Shown piece by piece: positions 54,018-62,515 of a DNA stretch of 64,000 nucleotides. The stretch's first letter is position 1; each line of letters begins with the position of its first letter. Origin of the DNA: Ralstonia soli (GTDB lineage: Bacteria; Pseudomonadota; Gammaproteobacteria; Burkholderiales; Burkholderiaceae); contig NZ_JAMXHT010000006.1 in assembly GCF_023955655.1 (NCBI RefSeq), positions 62,001 to 126,000 on the forward strand. Reading direction: 5' to 3'. A program made the translations under genes and the position numbers. The notes under the pieces are model-generated. The model searched no databases. It was not told the DNA's origin and was given only the letters and a program-made list of their open reading frames with translations.

Positions 54018-54060
54018 CAAATGGGGGCAGGCTTCGCGGTGCGAAAACTGTCCCCATTTG
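54018..54060. repeat. Inverted repeat upstream of dcd
   Basis: Arms CAAATGGGGGCAG (54018-54030) and CTGTCCCCATTTG (54048-54060) match at 12 of 13 positions across a 17-base spacer. It lies 26 bp upstream of the dcd start, in its leader or promoter, and has no T run on either side. It may be an operator, an mRNA hairpin or a dispersed repeat. Confidence 0.7.
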
Positions 54061-54162
54061 GTCATGCAAGCCGGTCCGATCTTTGGCCCGGTTTTGGAAC
54101 GCGGATTGTACTCCCAAACCCGTGACGGGGACCCCCGTGTCGACCGATGGCTTGCGCAGGGC

Positions 54163-55038
54163 TTATTGGCCCGATTCCATGGCCTGCGGCAGCTCCCCGC
54201 GCGGGCCGACCACGCCGGCCACCGCCGGCTCGGCCACGAAGCGGTCGCGGCCCGTATAGAGAAGAAAGTGTCGGCCCGTGCACCGCGCAAACAGCGTCAG
54301 GTTGACCCGCTGCGCCATCTGATAGCCCATCTGCGTGACACCCGAGCGGGACAGCAGGAACGGGATGCCCATCTGTGCGCCCTTGATGACCATCTCGGAG
54401 GTCAAGCGCCCGGTGGTGTAGAAGATCTTGTCGCCGCCGTCCATGCCATCGAGCCACATACGGCCGGCGATGGCGTCGACGGCGTTGTGGCGGCCCACGT
54501 CTTCGATGAAGTGCAGCAGCTCGCCGCGCGCGTCGAACAGCGCACAGCCGTGCACCGAGCCCGCCTGCTTATAGATCGATTGCTGCAGGCGGATGGTGTC
54601 GACCACGCGGTACAGCGTGGTCTGCGTCATGCGCGCTTCGGGCGGCAGGTGGATGACATCGATCTCGTCCATCAGCGAACCGAACACGGTGCCCTGCCCG
54701 CAGCCGGTGGTGACGGTGCGGCGGGCTGTCTTTTCGTCCAGGTCGGCAATGCCGGCGCGGGTGGTGACAGCAGCGGATTCGGTTTCCCAGTCGACCTGGA
54801 CGGAGGCGATGTCTTCGACGCTGCCGACCAGCCGTTGATTGCGCAGGTAGCCGAGCACCAGGGCTTCGGGCGCGCCGCCCAGCGTCATGAGCGTGACGAG
54901 TTCGCGCTTGTCGAGATAGACCGTGAGCGGGCGCTCGCCGGGAATGTGCACGGTGCGCACTCGCCCCAACTCGTCGATGACATCGACTTCGTCGAGCAAC
55001 GGGATGGAAGCGTTGGTCAGTTCGGGGCGCTGCAACAT
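54163..55038 (-). CDS. fdhD: Formate dehydrogenase accessory sulfurtransferase
   Basis: 291 residues from ATG 55038. FdhD passes sulfur from IscS to the molybdenum cofactor of formate dehydrogenase, which is needed for activity. Motifs: LMTLGGAPEALVLGYLRNQ, TTGCGQGTVFGSL, HGCALFDARGELLHFIEDVG, GRHNAVDAIAGRMW, and SEMVIKGAQMGIPFLLSRSG. The redox Cys pair of Escherichia coli FdhD (CxxC) appears here as CGQG, with only one Cys. It serves the fdh genes upstream on the same strand. Confidence 0.95.
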   Translation of the reverse strand: MLQRPELTNASIPLLDEVDVIDELGRVRTVHIPGERPLTVYLDKRELVTLMTLGGAPEALVLGYLRNQRLVGSVEDIASVQVDWETESAAVTTRAGIADLDEKTARRTVTTGCGQGTVFGSLMDEIDVIHLPPEARMTQTTLYRVVDTIRLQQSIYKQAGSVHGCALFDARGELLHFIEDVGRHNAVDAIAGRMWLDGMDGGDKIFYTTGRLTSEMVIKGAQMGIPFLLSRSGVTQMGYQMAQRVNLTLFARCTGRHFLLYTGRDRFVAEPAVAGVVGPRGELPQAMESGQ

Positions 55039-55050
55039 CGATCTCGGTTC

Positions 55051-55081
55051 AATAAAAAATGCGCACGGCAAGCGTGCGCAT
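55051..55081 (-). terminator. sodC terminator
   Basis: A 9-bp stem ATGCGCACG / CGTGCGCAT with a 5-base loop and, on the minus strand, a T run, 49 bp past the sodC stop and just before the fdhD start. Confidence 0.85.
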
Positions 55082-55129
55082 GGACTTGCGGCTGGCGCCC
55101 ATCCGAAGACGAGCACCGTGCTCAGGCGA

Positions 55130-55672
55130 TCAGTTCGCCACGATCACGCCGCAGGCAACGCGCCCGCCGGAATTGCCGGTGGGCTGGGTTACGTAGTCGT
55201 CCTTGCCAGCATGGACGACCAGCGCATGGCCGACCAGGCTCGTCGGCCCAGGGGTCAGCGTCACGCCGGAAAGAACGATCGACCCAACGGCCTTGCCATT
55301 GGCGTCGGATTGCAGCATCGGGATGTCGCCGGCGTGGTGCGTGCCGCTACGCGGATCGCCATGCTGCTGGCCGGTCGGGTTGAAGTGGCCGCCTGCGCTC
55401 ATGCCGTCAGCCGAGGAGCAATCGCCCTTTTCGTGCACGTGGAAGCCGAACATGCCGTTGGCCGGCAGGCCGGAAATGTCCACGGCCATGGCAACCCGAT
55501 TGTCGCCTTGCTGCACCAGCTTCACACTGCCTTGCACGGCGCTGCCGCTCTTGGGCGCCAGGACGGCAGAAGCGCCCATGGCCGAGTCAGCCGCCTTGGC
55601 CGTCGACCCAGTATTCGATGCACAGCCGGCCATCAGGCCGATCACGGCGAGTCCAATCGCGAGTTGCTTCAT
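55130..55672 (-). CDS. sodC: Cu/Zn superoxide dismutase, lipoprotein
   Basis: 180 residues with a lipobox (LMAGC, Cys17). It removes superoxide in the periplasm. The copper/zinc ligands are in FGFHVHEKGDC, GGHFNP, HHAGDIP and HALVVHAGKDDY; the disulfide pairs GDC with RVACGVI. The linker after the lipid anchor is Ala/Ser-rich. It lies between the small exported protein and fdhD on the same strand but has its own terminator. Confidence 0.95.
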   Translation of the reverse strand: MKQLAIGLAVIGLMAGCASNTGSTAKAADSAMGASAVLAPKSGSAVQGSVKLVQQGDNRVAMAVDISGLPANGMFGFHVHEKGDCSSADGMSAGGHFNPTGQQHGDPRSGTHHAGDIPMLQSDANGKAVGSIVLSGVTLTPGPTSLVGHALVVHAGKDDYVTQPTGNSGGRVACGVIVAN

Positions 55673-55753
55673 GTGTCACCTCCAGTCAGGGTTCACTTGC
55701 GAGCGGACGATTGTACTGCCGGATGGTGAACTCGCAACATCTGCAACGAGGGT

Positions 55754-56086
55754 TCACCCTTTGGCGGCCGGTGCCGGCGCTGCAGGCGCTGCGGTGGCCG
55801 GCACGGGCGGCACAAAGGGGCCGGGGTCGGCGCACGGCGCGCCTGATTGCGTATGCGCGCCCTTACCGCTGGCCTGGTAGCCCGTCACGACCTTGTCTTG
55901 AGCCTTGCACAACTGGAACGCAGCCACCTTGTCGCCCCAGGCAGTCTTGGCCTTGGCCAGTTCGGCCTGCGCCTTTTGATCTTCCGTCGGGGCCGGCAAC
56001 TTGGCGCCGGCCAGCCCGCTCGTCAGGCTCAGCATGGCGGCAGCAAACGCCATACCTGCGGCACGCGTCATCGCAAAGGCATGCAT
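55754..56086 (-). CDS. Small exported protein at the end of the fdh operon
   Basis: 110 residues. A signal peptide (AAGMAFAAAMLSLTSGLAGA) is followed by a helical part with LPAPTEDQKAQAELAKAKTA and two Cys, then an Ala/Pro-rich tail of low complexity. No family recognised. It is 40 bp behind the cytochrome subunit gene, so likely co-transcribed with the fdh genes, but no function can be assigned. Confidence 0.7.
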   Translation of the reverse strand: MHAFAMTRAAGMAFAAAMLSLTSGLAGAKLPAPTEDQKAQAELAKAKTAWGDKVAAFQLCKAQDKVVTGYQASGKGAHTQSGAPCADPGPFVPPVPATAAPAAPAPAAKG

Positions 56087-56126
56087 GGTGGGGTTCCTTG
56101 AATAGATGGCAGACGATGGCGCGAGG

Positions 56127-57299
56127 TCAGAGCTTGGCAGGCTGCTCGCTCGGCGCAGGTGGCGCCGGCGGCTGAGACCGCTGCGCGGGAATCTTGCCGG
56201 CCTTGATGTCGTCGTACCAGAGTTCGTGGTGTTCCTTGGCCCAGGCCTCGTCGACGTAGCCGTCGCGCATGGCCCGGTAGGCGCCTTCCATGCCGATCGT
56301 GCCGATATAGATGTGGCCCAGCGACATGCAGATCATGCCGACAGCCGCAATGGCGTGAATGACCTCAGCCAGCTGCATCGTGCTGCGGTAGTAATCCACA
56401 CCCGGGACGATGCGGTCGAGCACCCACCCCGACGCAGACAGGATCAGCCCGAGCACGACGAGGCCGCCCCAGAACCAGAGCTTTTCGCCGGCGTTGAAGC
56501 GGTGCGACGGCACCTCGGCGCCGTGTTCGCCGGCAAACATGCCGCCCAGGCTGAGCAACCACTTGAGATCGCCGCTGCGCGGCAGGTTGTCCCGCACCCA
56601 CAGCACAAAGGCCACGATGATGCTGACGGTGAACAGCGGCCCGACGAGGTTGTGCAGGTTCTTCAGCACATACGTGAGCCAGCCGAACAACTGATGGCCC
56701 ATCACAGGCAGCAGGAAATGCTTGCCCCACAGCATGGCGATGCCCGACACGCCCAGCGTGACGAACGAGATCGCCATGGTCCAGTGCACGTAGCGCTCGG
56801 TGGGCGTGAAGCGTTCGATCTTGCGGCCTGTGGGCGCTTCCTTCAGGCGGATCGGGCCCTTCCACAGGAAGAAACCGAGGATGGCCAGCGGCACGAGCAC
56901 CACCAGCCAGCCGCCCCACACGGTGATGACGCCATTGCGGAACAGCCGCCATTTCTGGCCGGTACGCTGGATCAGCACGCCGGCTTCCAGGCCGGGAATG
57001 CTGGCGTAATGCGCCTGGTCGGAATTGACCTCCCGCCACACCGGCGCGTTATTGCCCGGCTGCGTGATGCGACGCGCGGTCTGGTCCTGCGCCTCCTTGG
57101 CGAGGTCGCGCTTCTGCACGTCAAACACATTCTCCGAGACGATGTTGGAGAACGGCTGTGCCGGCTGCACAGCCGGATTGACCGGCTGCGCGTTGGCCGC
57201 CGGTGCACTGGTCGGCTGCTGGGCGCTGGCGAACATCGCCACACCGCTGAGCAGCACCGCCATCGCGACGCATTTCAGGTGTTTCCAGGAAGTGCCCAT
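56127..57299 (-). CDS. Formate dehydrogenase cytochrome b556 subunit (gamma)
   Basis: 390 residues from ATG 57299 with GGAGG upstream; the frame is open further up but overlaps the previous gene. A signal peptide (AMAVLLSGVAMFASA) and a Pro/Ala-rich periplasmic linker precede one membrane segment (VVLVPLAILGFFLW) and then the four-helix di-haem b domain: RYVHWTMAISFVTLGVSGIA, LKNLHNLVGPLFTVSIIVAF, LWFWGGLVVLGLILSASGWV and LAEVIHAIAAVGMICMSLGH. It takes electrons from the iron-sulfur subunit to quinone. The extra N-terminal domain is typical of the soluble-type FDH-O/N gamma subunit of beta-proteobacteria. Confidence 0.92.
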   Translation of the reverse strand: MGTSWKHLKCVAMAVLLSGVAMFASAQQPTSAPAANAQPVNPAVQPAQPFSNIVSENVFDVQKRDLAKEAQDQTARRITQPGNNAPVWREVNSDQAHYASIPGLEAGVLIQRTGQKWRLFRNGVITVWGGWLVVLVPLAILGFFLWKGPIRLKEAPTGRKIERFTPTERYVHWTMAISFVTLGVSGIAMLWGKHFLLPVMGHQLFGWLTYVLKNLHNLVGPLFTVSIIVAFVLWVRDNLPRSGDLKWLLSLGGMFAGEHGAEVPSHRFNAGEKLWFWGGLVVLGLILSASGWVLDRIVPGVDYYRSTMQLAEVIHAIAAVGMICMSLGHIYIGTIGMEGAYRAMRDGYVDEAWAKEHHELWYDDIKAGKIPAQRSQPPAPPAPSEQPAKL

Positions 57300-57330
57300 G
57301 GACGAACCTCCGCTCGTACGTGTCATGGCG

Positions 57331-57576
57331 TCACGGCGTTTTGTTGTACTCGTTCTGATACTGGCCGCGCGCGCGGATCTGGTTCTCCCAGCTCGTGCGG
57401 TCGCCGGGCGTCCAGTTCTTGGCCATGAAGGGATCGCCTTCCGCGCCCTTGTAGGCGGGTGCGTCGTCCTTGCGGTGCGAGGCGAAGGCAGTCTGGGAGC
57501 GTTCTCCGCACGCACCGAGCAGCAGCACGGTGCCCAGGGTGACCAGCAGGCCGATCGATCGTGTACGTGGGCTCAT
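57331..57576 (-). CDS. Small lipoprotein inside the fdh operon
   Basis: 81 residues from ATG 57576, whose ATGA overlaps the fdhB stop. A lipobox (LLGAC, Cys23) marks it as a lipoprotein. The rest is short and polar (DAPAYKGAEGDPFMAKNWTP and a GDRTSWENQIRARGQYQNEY motif). No family recognised by name. Translational coupling between the beta and gamma subunit genes suggests a structural or assembly role for the periplasmic side of the enzyme (inference). Confidence 0.8.
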   Translation of the reverse strand: MSPRTRSIGLLVTLGTVLLLGACGERSQTAFASHRKDDAPAYKGAEGDPFMAKNWTPGDRTSWENQIRARGQYQNEYNKTP

Positions 57577-58241
57577 GATTGGGCTCCTGGCGCAGAAGCC
57601 GGCGCGGCCGGAGCGGCCGGCGCTGCCTGGCCGCCCTTGTTCTGAGCACCGCCCGCGCCACCATAGGCCGTGCCCCACCCGAACAGGTCTGCGCCCTTTC
57701 CCCGCTTCATCACGCGGTTACGCAAGATGTCGGAAATCACATCGCCGTCGCCGCCGAGCAGCGCCTTGGTCGAGCACATTTCCGCGCACAGCGGCAGCTT
57801 GCCTTCAGCCAGGCGGTTGCGGCCGTACTTCTCGAACTCTTCTTCGCTGCCGTTCTTCTCGGGGCCGCCGGAGCAGAACGTGCACTTGTCCATCTTGCCG
57901 CGCACGCCGAAGGTGCCTTGGCTCGGAAACTGCGGCGCGCCAAACGGGCACGCATACGAGCAGTAACCGCAGCCGATGCAGACGTCCTTGTCGTGCAGCA
58001 CCACGCCGTCTTCGGTGCGATAGAAGCAGTCGACCGGGCAGACCGCCATGCACGGTGCATCCGAGCAGTGCATGCACGCCACAGAGATGGATTTCTCCGC
58101 GCCGATCATGCCGTCGTTGATGGTGACCACGCGGCGCCGGTTCACGCCCCAGGGCACCTCGTTCTCGTTCTTGCAGGCCGTGGCGCAGGCGTTGCATTCG
58201 ATGCAGCGCTCGCTGTCACAGATGAATTTCATACGTGCCAT
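57573..58241 (-). CDS. fdhB: Formate dehydrogenase iron-sulfur subunit (beta)
   Basis: 222 residues. Four ferredoxin-like cysteine clusters pass electrons from the catalytic subunit to the cytochrome: CIECNACATACKNEN, CMHCSDAPCMAVCP, CIGCGYCSYACPFG, and CTFCSG with CAEMC further on. No membrane helix is seen, unlike the Escherichia coli FdnH subunit. A Gly/Ala/Pro-rich tail ends the protein. 18 bp behind the catalytic subunit gene. Confidence 0.95.
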   Translation of the reverse strand: MARMKFICDSERCIECNACATACKNENEVPWGVNRRRVVTINDGMIGAEKSISVACMHCSDAPCMAVCPVDCFYRTEDGVVLHDKDVCIGCGYCSYACPFGAPQFPSQGTFGVRGKMDKCTFCSGGPEKNGSEEEFEKYGRNRLAEGKLPLCAEMCSTKALLGGDGDVISDILRNRVMKRGKGADLFGWGTAYGGAGGAQNKGGQAAPAAPAAPASAPGAQS

Positions 58242-58259
58242 GTTGATCTCCCCGTTCCT

Positions 58260-61256
58260 TTAAGCGAACCGCTCGATCTGGCAGACCGTCGTTTTCGTTT
58301 CCTGCATCATCGTCACGGAGTCGTAACCGTAGGTGGTGGCCGTATTGACGGCCTCGCCGCGCACGATCGGGTGGGCGCCTTCCGGGTAGTAGTCGAGCAA
58401 ATCCTTGCCCTGCCACCAGCCCGAGAAGTGGAACGGAATGAAGGCGTGGTCCACACCCACGCGCTCCGTCACCAGCGCGCGCACCTTGATCTGAGCGCCG
58501 GTCGGCGTCTTGACCCAGACGAAGTCGTTATGCCGGATGCCCCGGTCGGCCGCGGCCTTGGGGTTGATCTCGACGAAGTTCTCCTGCTGCAGCTCGGCCA
58601 GCCACGGGTTGGAGCGCGTCTCTTCGCCGCCGCCCTCGTACTCGACCAGTCGGCCGGAGGTGAGGATGATTGGGAATTTCTCGTAGACCTTGTTCTCGAT
58701 GTTGCGCTGCTGCACCGTCTTGTACAGCGTGGGGAGGCGCCAGAAAGTCTTTTTGTCGTCGTGCGTCGGGTACTTGGCGACCATGTCGGGCCGCGTGGAA
58801 TACAGCGGCTCGCGGTGCTGCGGAATGCCGTCAGGGAAGTTCCATACGATGGCACGCGCCTTGGCGTTGCCGAACGGATGGCAACCGTGCTTCATCGCCA
58901 CGCGCTGGATGCCGCCGGACAGGTCGGTCTTCCAGTTCTTGCCTTCGGCGGCCTTCTTTTCAGCGTCGGTCAGGTCATCCCACCAGCCGAGTTTCTTGAG
59001 GAAGACATGGTCGAACTCGGGGTAGCCGGTGGTGAGCTCGGAGCCCAGCGAGAACGAGCCGTCTTCGGCCAGCAGGTTGACGCCGTCGCGCTCCACGCCA
59101 AAGTTGGCGCGGAAGTTACCGCCGCCTTCCATCACGTGCTTGCTGGTGTCATACAGATTGGGCGAGCCGGGATGCTTGAGTTCCGGCGTGCCGTAGCACG
59201 GCCAGGGCAGACCGTAGTAATCGCCGGTCAGGTCGTAGCCGGTTTCAGGGTCCTTACCGCCCTTGCAGCGCAGCGTGCGCACATCAAACAGATGCATGTT
59301 GCGCATGTGTGCCTTCAGGCGTTCCGGCGATTGGCCGGTGTAGCCGATGGTCCAGTTGCCGCGGTTGATCTCGCGCAGGATCGATTCGATCTCCGGCTCG
59401 CGCCAGGTCATGCCGGCGCGCTTGTATTCGGTGATCTTGCAGCCTTTCGACAGCTCATTGCCAAAGCCGAGACGATCGGCAAAGGCTTGCATGATGACGT
59501 GGTCCGGCTGCGACTCGAACAACGGCTCGATCACCTTCTCGCGCCATTGCAGCGAGCGGTTGGATGCCGTGCACGAACCCGACGTTTCAAACTGCGTGGC
59601 GGCCGGCAACAAGTAGACGGCGCGGTTCGGGTTCGGCGGGGTGCCGTCAGCGGCGGGCATGTTGGCCATCGCGGCCGTGGCCGACGGATACGGGTCCACC
59701 ACCACCAGCAGATCAAGCTTGTCGAGCGCGCGCTTCATGTCCATCCCGCGCGTCTGCGAATTCGGAGCGTGGCCCCAGTAGAAGACGGCGCGGACGTTGT
59801 TGTCCTGGTCGATCAGGTCATTCTTTTCCAGCACCGCGTCGGCCCAGCGCGAGACCGTCGTGCCGGACTTCTCCATCATTGCCTGCGAGGCGAAGCGGCC
59901 CTTGATCCAGTCGTAGTCGACGTCCCATACCTTGGCGAAGTGCTTCCATGCCCCGGTGGCAAGGCCGTAGTAGCCCGGCAGCGAATCGGGGTTCGGACCG
60001 ACGTCCGTCGCGCCTTGCACGTTGTCGTGGCCGCGGAAGATGTTGGCCCCGCCGCCCGACTTGCCAATGTTGCCCAGCGCCAGCTGCACGATGCACGACG
60101 CACGCACGATGGCGTTGCCGATGGTGTGCTGCGTCTGGCCCATGCACCACACGAGCGTACTCGGGCGGTTCATCGCCATCATCTCGGCAACCTTGTGCAC
60201 CTGCGCCTCGGGCACGCCGCACACCTCCTCGACCTTGTCCGGCGTCCATTTGGCGAGCACTTCTTCGCGCACCTTGTCCATGCCGTAGACGCGGTCGTGG
60301 ATGTACTGCTTGTCTTCCCAGCCGTTCTTGAAGATGTGGTACAGCACGCCGAACAGGAACGCGATGTCGGTGCCCGAGCGGATGCGCACGTACTCATCCG
60401 ACTTGGCCGCCGTGCGCGTATAGCGCGGGTCGACCACGATGACCTTGCAGCCGGTTTCCTTGGCATGCAGCAGATGCAGCATCGACACCGGGTGCGCTTC
60501 GGCTGCATTCGAGCCGATGTACAACGCGCACTTGGCGTTCTGCATGTCGTTGTACGAGTTGGTCATGGCGCCGTAGCCCCACGTGTTGGCGACGCCCGCC
60601 ACGGTGGTGCTGTGGCAGATGCGGGCCTGGTGGTCGCAATTGTTGGTGCCGAAGAACGACACCCACTTGCGCAGCAGGTACGCCTGCTCGTTGCTGTGCT
60701 TGGACGACCCCACGAAGAAGAACGAATCCGGCCCGGTCTCCTGACGGATCGTCTTCATCTTGGCGACGATCTCGTTGAGCGCCTGCTCCCAGCTGATGCG
60801 CTGGTAGCGGCCATCCACCAGCTTCATCGGTGTCTTGAGCCGGTACTCGCCGTGACCGTGTTCGCGCAATGCAGCGCCCTTGGCGCAGTGCGCCCCCATG
60901 TTGATGGGGGAATCGAAGACGGGCTCCTGGCGCACCCACACGCCGTTCTGCACCACCGCATCCACCGAGCAGCCCACCGAACAGTGCGAGCACACGGTAC
61001 GGCGCACAACGATGTCGCCCTTACCTTCGGCGGCCTGCGCCTCACCCACGACCGACTTCTTCACCAGCGAGAGCTGCGTGGCCGCAAGCCCAGCGCCCAC
61101 GCCAATACCGGAGCGCTTAAGGAACGTGCGGCGATCCATGGTCGGCAGTGCGCCGGCCAGGCTGCGCGCCAGACTGCCGGTAAGGGACGCGGCGCCGGAG
61201 CGGCGCGCCTGGGCGGCTTTGGTGTCCTGTACCGCCGGTTTGCGGGTCAGAAGCAT
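58260..61256 (-). CDS. fdhA: Formate dehydrogenase catalytic subunit (molybdopterin, cysteine type)
   Basis: 998 residues from ATG 61256, preceded by AGGTGA; a GTG three codons earlier is also possible. It oxidises formate to CO2 at a molybdopterin (Mo or W) site. The Tat signal is internal: MDRRTFLKRSGIGVGAGLAA begins about residue 40, behind an unusual basic extension. The [4Fe-4S] ligands are Cys89, Cys92, Cys96 and Cys124 (CSHCSVGC and AHCAKG). The metal ligand that is selenocysteine in Escherichia coli FdnG is Cys214 here (QARICHSTTVAGV), followed by the conserved GAMTNS. Molybdopterin motifs such as VVDPRYTRTAAKSDEYVRI are present. Confidence 0.95.
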   Translation of the reverse strand: MLLTRKPAVQDTKAAQARRSGAASLTGSLARSLAGALPTMDRRTFLKRSGIGVGAGLAATQLSLVKKSVVGEAQAAEGKGDIVVRRTVCSHCSVGCSVDAVVQNGVWVRQEPVFDSPINMGAHCAKGAALREHGHGEYRLKTPMKLVDGRYQRISWEQALNEIVAKMKTIRQETGPDSFFFVGSSKHSNEQAYLLRKWVSFFGTNNCDHQARICHSTTVAGVANTWGYGAMTNSYNDMQNAKCALYIGSNAAEAHPVSMLHLLHAKETGCKVIVVDPRYTRTAAKSDEYVRIRSGTDIAFLFGVLYHIFKNGWEDKQYIHDRVYGMDKVREEVLAKWTPDKVEEVCGVPEAQVHKVAEMMAMNRPSTLVWCMGQTQHTIGNAIVRASCIVQLALGNIGKSGGGANIFRGHDNVQGATDVGPNPDSLPGYYGLATGAWKHFAKVWDVDYDWIKGRFASQAMMEKSGTTVSRWADAVLEKNDLIDQDNNVRAVFYWGHAPNSQTRGMDMKRALDKLDLLVVVDPYPSATAAMANMPAADGTPPNPNRAVYLLPAATQFETSGSCTASNRSLQWREKVIEPLFESQPDHVIMQAFADRLGFGNELSKGCKITEYKRAGMTWREPEIESILREINRGNWTIGYTGQSPERLKAHMRNMHLFDVRTLRCKGGKDPETGYDLTGDYYGLPWPCYGTPELKHPGSPNLYDTSKHVMEGGGNFRANFGVERDGVNLLAEDGSFSLGSELTTGYPEFDHVFLKKLGWWDDLTDAEKKAAEGKNWKTDLSGGIQRVAMKHGCHPFGNAKARAIVWNFPDGIPQHREPLYSTRPDMVAKYPTHDDKKTFWRLPTLYKTVQQRNIENKVYEKFPIILTSGRLVEYEGGGEETRSNPWLAELQQENFVEINPKAAADRGIRHNDFVWVKTPTGAQIKVRALVTERVGVDHAFIPFHFSGWWQGKDLLDYYPEGAHPIVRGEAVNTATTYGYDSVTMMQETKTTVCQIERFA

Positions 61257-61325
61257 ATGGGTCACCTGAGGATGTGGGATGCGTGCAGTGACAACGGTGG
61301 CTGAGGCGGCGCGAGTGCGGCCGCG

Positions 61326-61586
61326 TCAGATCCACGTCGTCTTGTAGTACTTGCGGATGTGTTCGCTCAGCCGGTAACCGGTGGCGCCGGAATCGGCACC
61401 TTTGGCAACGGGTTCGGCCTCGGGTGCGGCGGCGCCGACGGGCGCCTGCGCCAGATGGCTGGCCGTGGCGGCCGTGCCGGCGGCGGCGGCCACCGCAGCG
61501 CCCATCAGGAAGCGGCGGCGCGTGGGGGCCGATTCAACGGAATCCGCCTGCGGGTGAAGGTGAGGGACGGTGTTCGGGCTTGGCAT
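61326..61586 (-). CDS. Formate dehydrogenase-region Tat-signal protein
   Basis: 86 residues. A twin-arginine motif (RRRFLMGAAVAAAAGTAA) and little else besides a basic end (YRLSEHIRKYYKTTWI). Small proteins of this kind (the formate_TAT family) are found upstream of fdhA in many proteobacteria; what they do is not known. Between the TorD-type chaperone gene and fdhA, 60 bp before the latter. Confidence 0.85.
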   Translation of the reverse strand: MPSPNTVPHLHPQADSVESAPTRRRFLMGAAVAAAAGTAATASHLAQAPVGAAAPEAEPVAKGADSGATGYRLSEHIRKYYKTTWI

Positions 61587-61821
61587 ATCGATGCTCCCCC
61601 GGTTTTCTCAAACCGATGACCGAATGTAATAGGAAATATCCGACACATTTTAGAAGTAACGGTATGGGAAAACCATGCCTGAAACCCCTTCCCTCGGGAT
61701 TTTCCTGACGATTTACCGATGAATTTTTTCAATCAGCACAACTTGAACCACACCGCCGGGACGCTTGCGGGGCCTGCCTCTTGATTGAGCCGCCTATTTC
61801 TTAAGCCATCACTCAGCGTTA
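61587..61821. other. Intergenic region, likely promoter of the fdhA transcript
   Basis: 235 bp, visibly AT-richer than the surrounding genes (61620-61745). It separates the chaperone gene from the Tat-signal gene and probably carries the main fdh promoter. I see no firm -35/-10 pair or FNR-type site. Confidence 0.4.
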
Positions 61822-62493
61822 TCACGCCAGTTCCAGCGCGAGGCGTTCGACGTCAAAAAACGCTTTTGCCAATCCCGCCACATCGGCATAAAAACGGGCG
61901 CGCGGATGCTGCAATACAGCATCACAAGCCTTGTCGACCCACGGGGCCAGATGCCGCTGGAAAAAGGCGCGCTGCTCTTCGATGTGGGCGATGGCGGAGT
62001 CGTCCCCCGCGATCAGGTAGCGCATGACCTCGCACAGCGTGGCGAGGTGGTCTTCGGTTTCGGTGACGCCCTCGGCGCGCTCCAGGCCGTAGCGGCGCAA
62101 GTCATCGCGCAGCACCACGAGCGGCTTTTCGTTCAGGAAGCCGGCCTGGTAGTACGAGCCATACAGGAACACCTCGGGCTTGCCGACGCCGATGAACAGC
62201 TCGGTGTATTCATCGTCGGCCTGCACGGCGGTGGTCTGGCCGGCGTGCGCCACCACGCGGCGCCAGGCCTGGGTGAGCGCGCTGCTGGCAGCGGCTTGCG
62301 CATCGGCCGGGTCGGTATCAGCGTCGCCGGCCGGGTCCAGCGGGGCGGCGGCGATGCGCTGCAGCAAATCGGCCTCCGGTGCGTGGAAGAACAGCGTCGC
62401 TAACAGGCCGTACAGATCTGCGCGGGCGAGATCCTCGGCGCTGTCGGCGGGCGTGGCGGCGGGCTGGAATTGCAGGGGCTGGGCGTCGGTCAT
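61822..62493 (-). CDS. TorD-family molybdoenzyme chaperone
   Basis: 223 residues from ATG 62493. TorD/DmsD proteins bind Tat signals and help insert the molybdenum cofactor. The fold is helical, with ARADLYGLLATLFFHAPEAD, the conserved DDEYTELFIGVGKPEVFLYG, SYYQAGFLNEKPLVVLRDDL and TEDHLATLCEVMRYLI. Its partner is most likely the Tat-exported FdhA, given the operon. Confidence 0.9.
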   Translation of the reverse strand: MTDAQPLQFQPAATPADSAEDLARADLYGLLATLFFHAPEADLLQRIAAAPLDPAGDADTDPADAQAAASSALTQAWRRVVAHAGQTTAVQADDEYTELFIGVGKPEVFLYGSYYQAGFLNEKPLVVLRDDLRRYGLERAEGVTETEDHLATLCEVMRYLIAGDDSAIAHIEEQRAFFQRHLAPWVDKACDAVLQHPRARFYADVAGLAKAFFDVERLALELA

Positions 62494-62515
62494 GGGAAAC
62501 GGCAACGGGTTCGGT

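Noticed and set aside
57579-61304. 1241-codon open frame on the plus strand across the fdh genes
   Set aside because: Antisense of fdhA and fdhB; composition is that of a GC-rich shadow frame and no family motif is seen.
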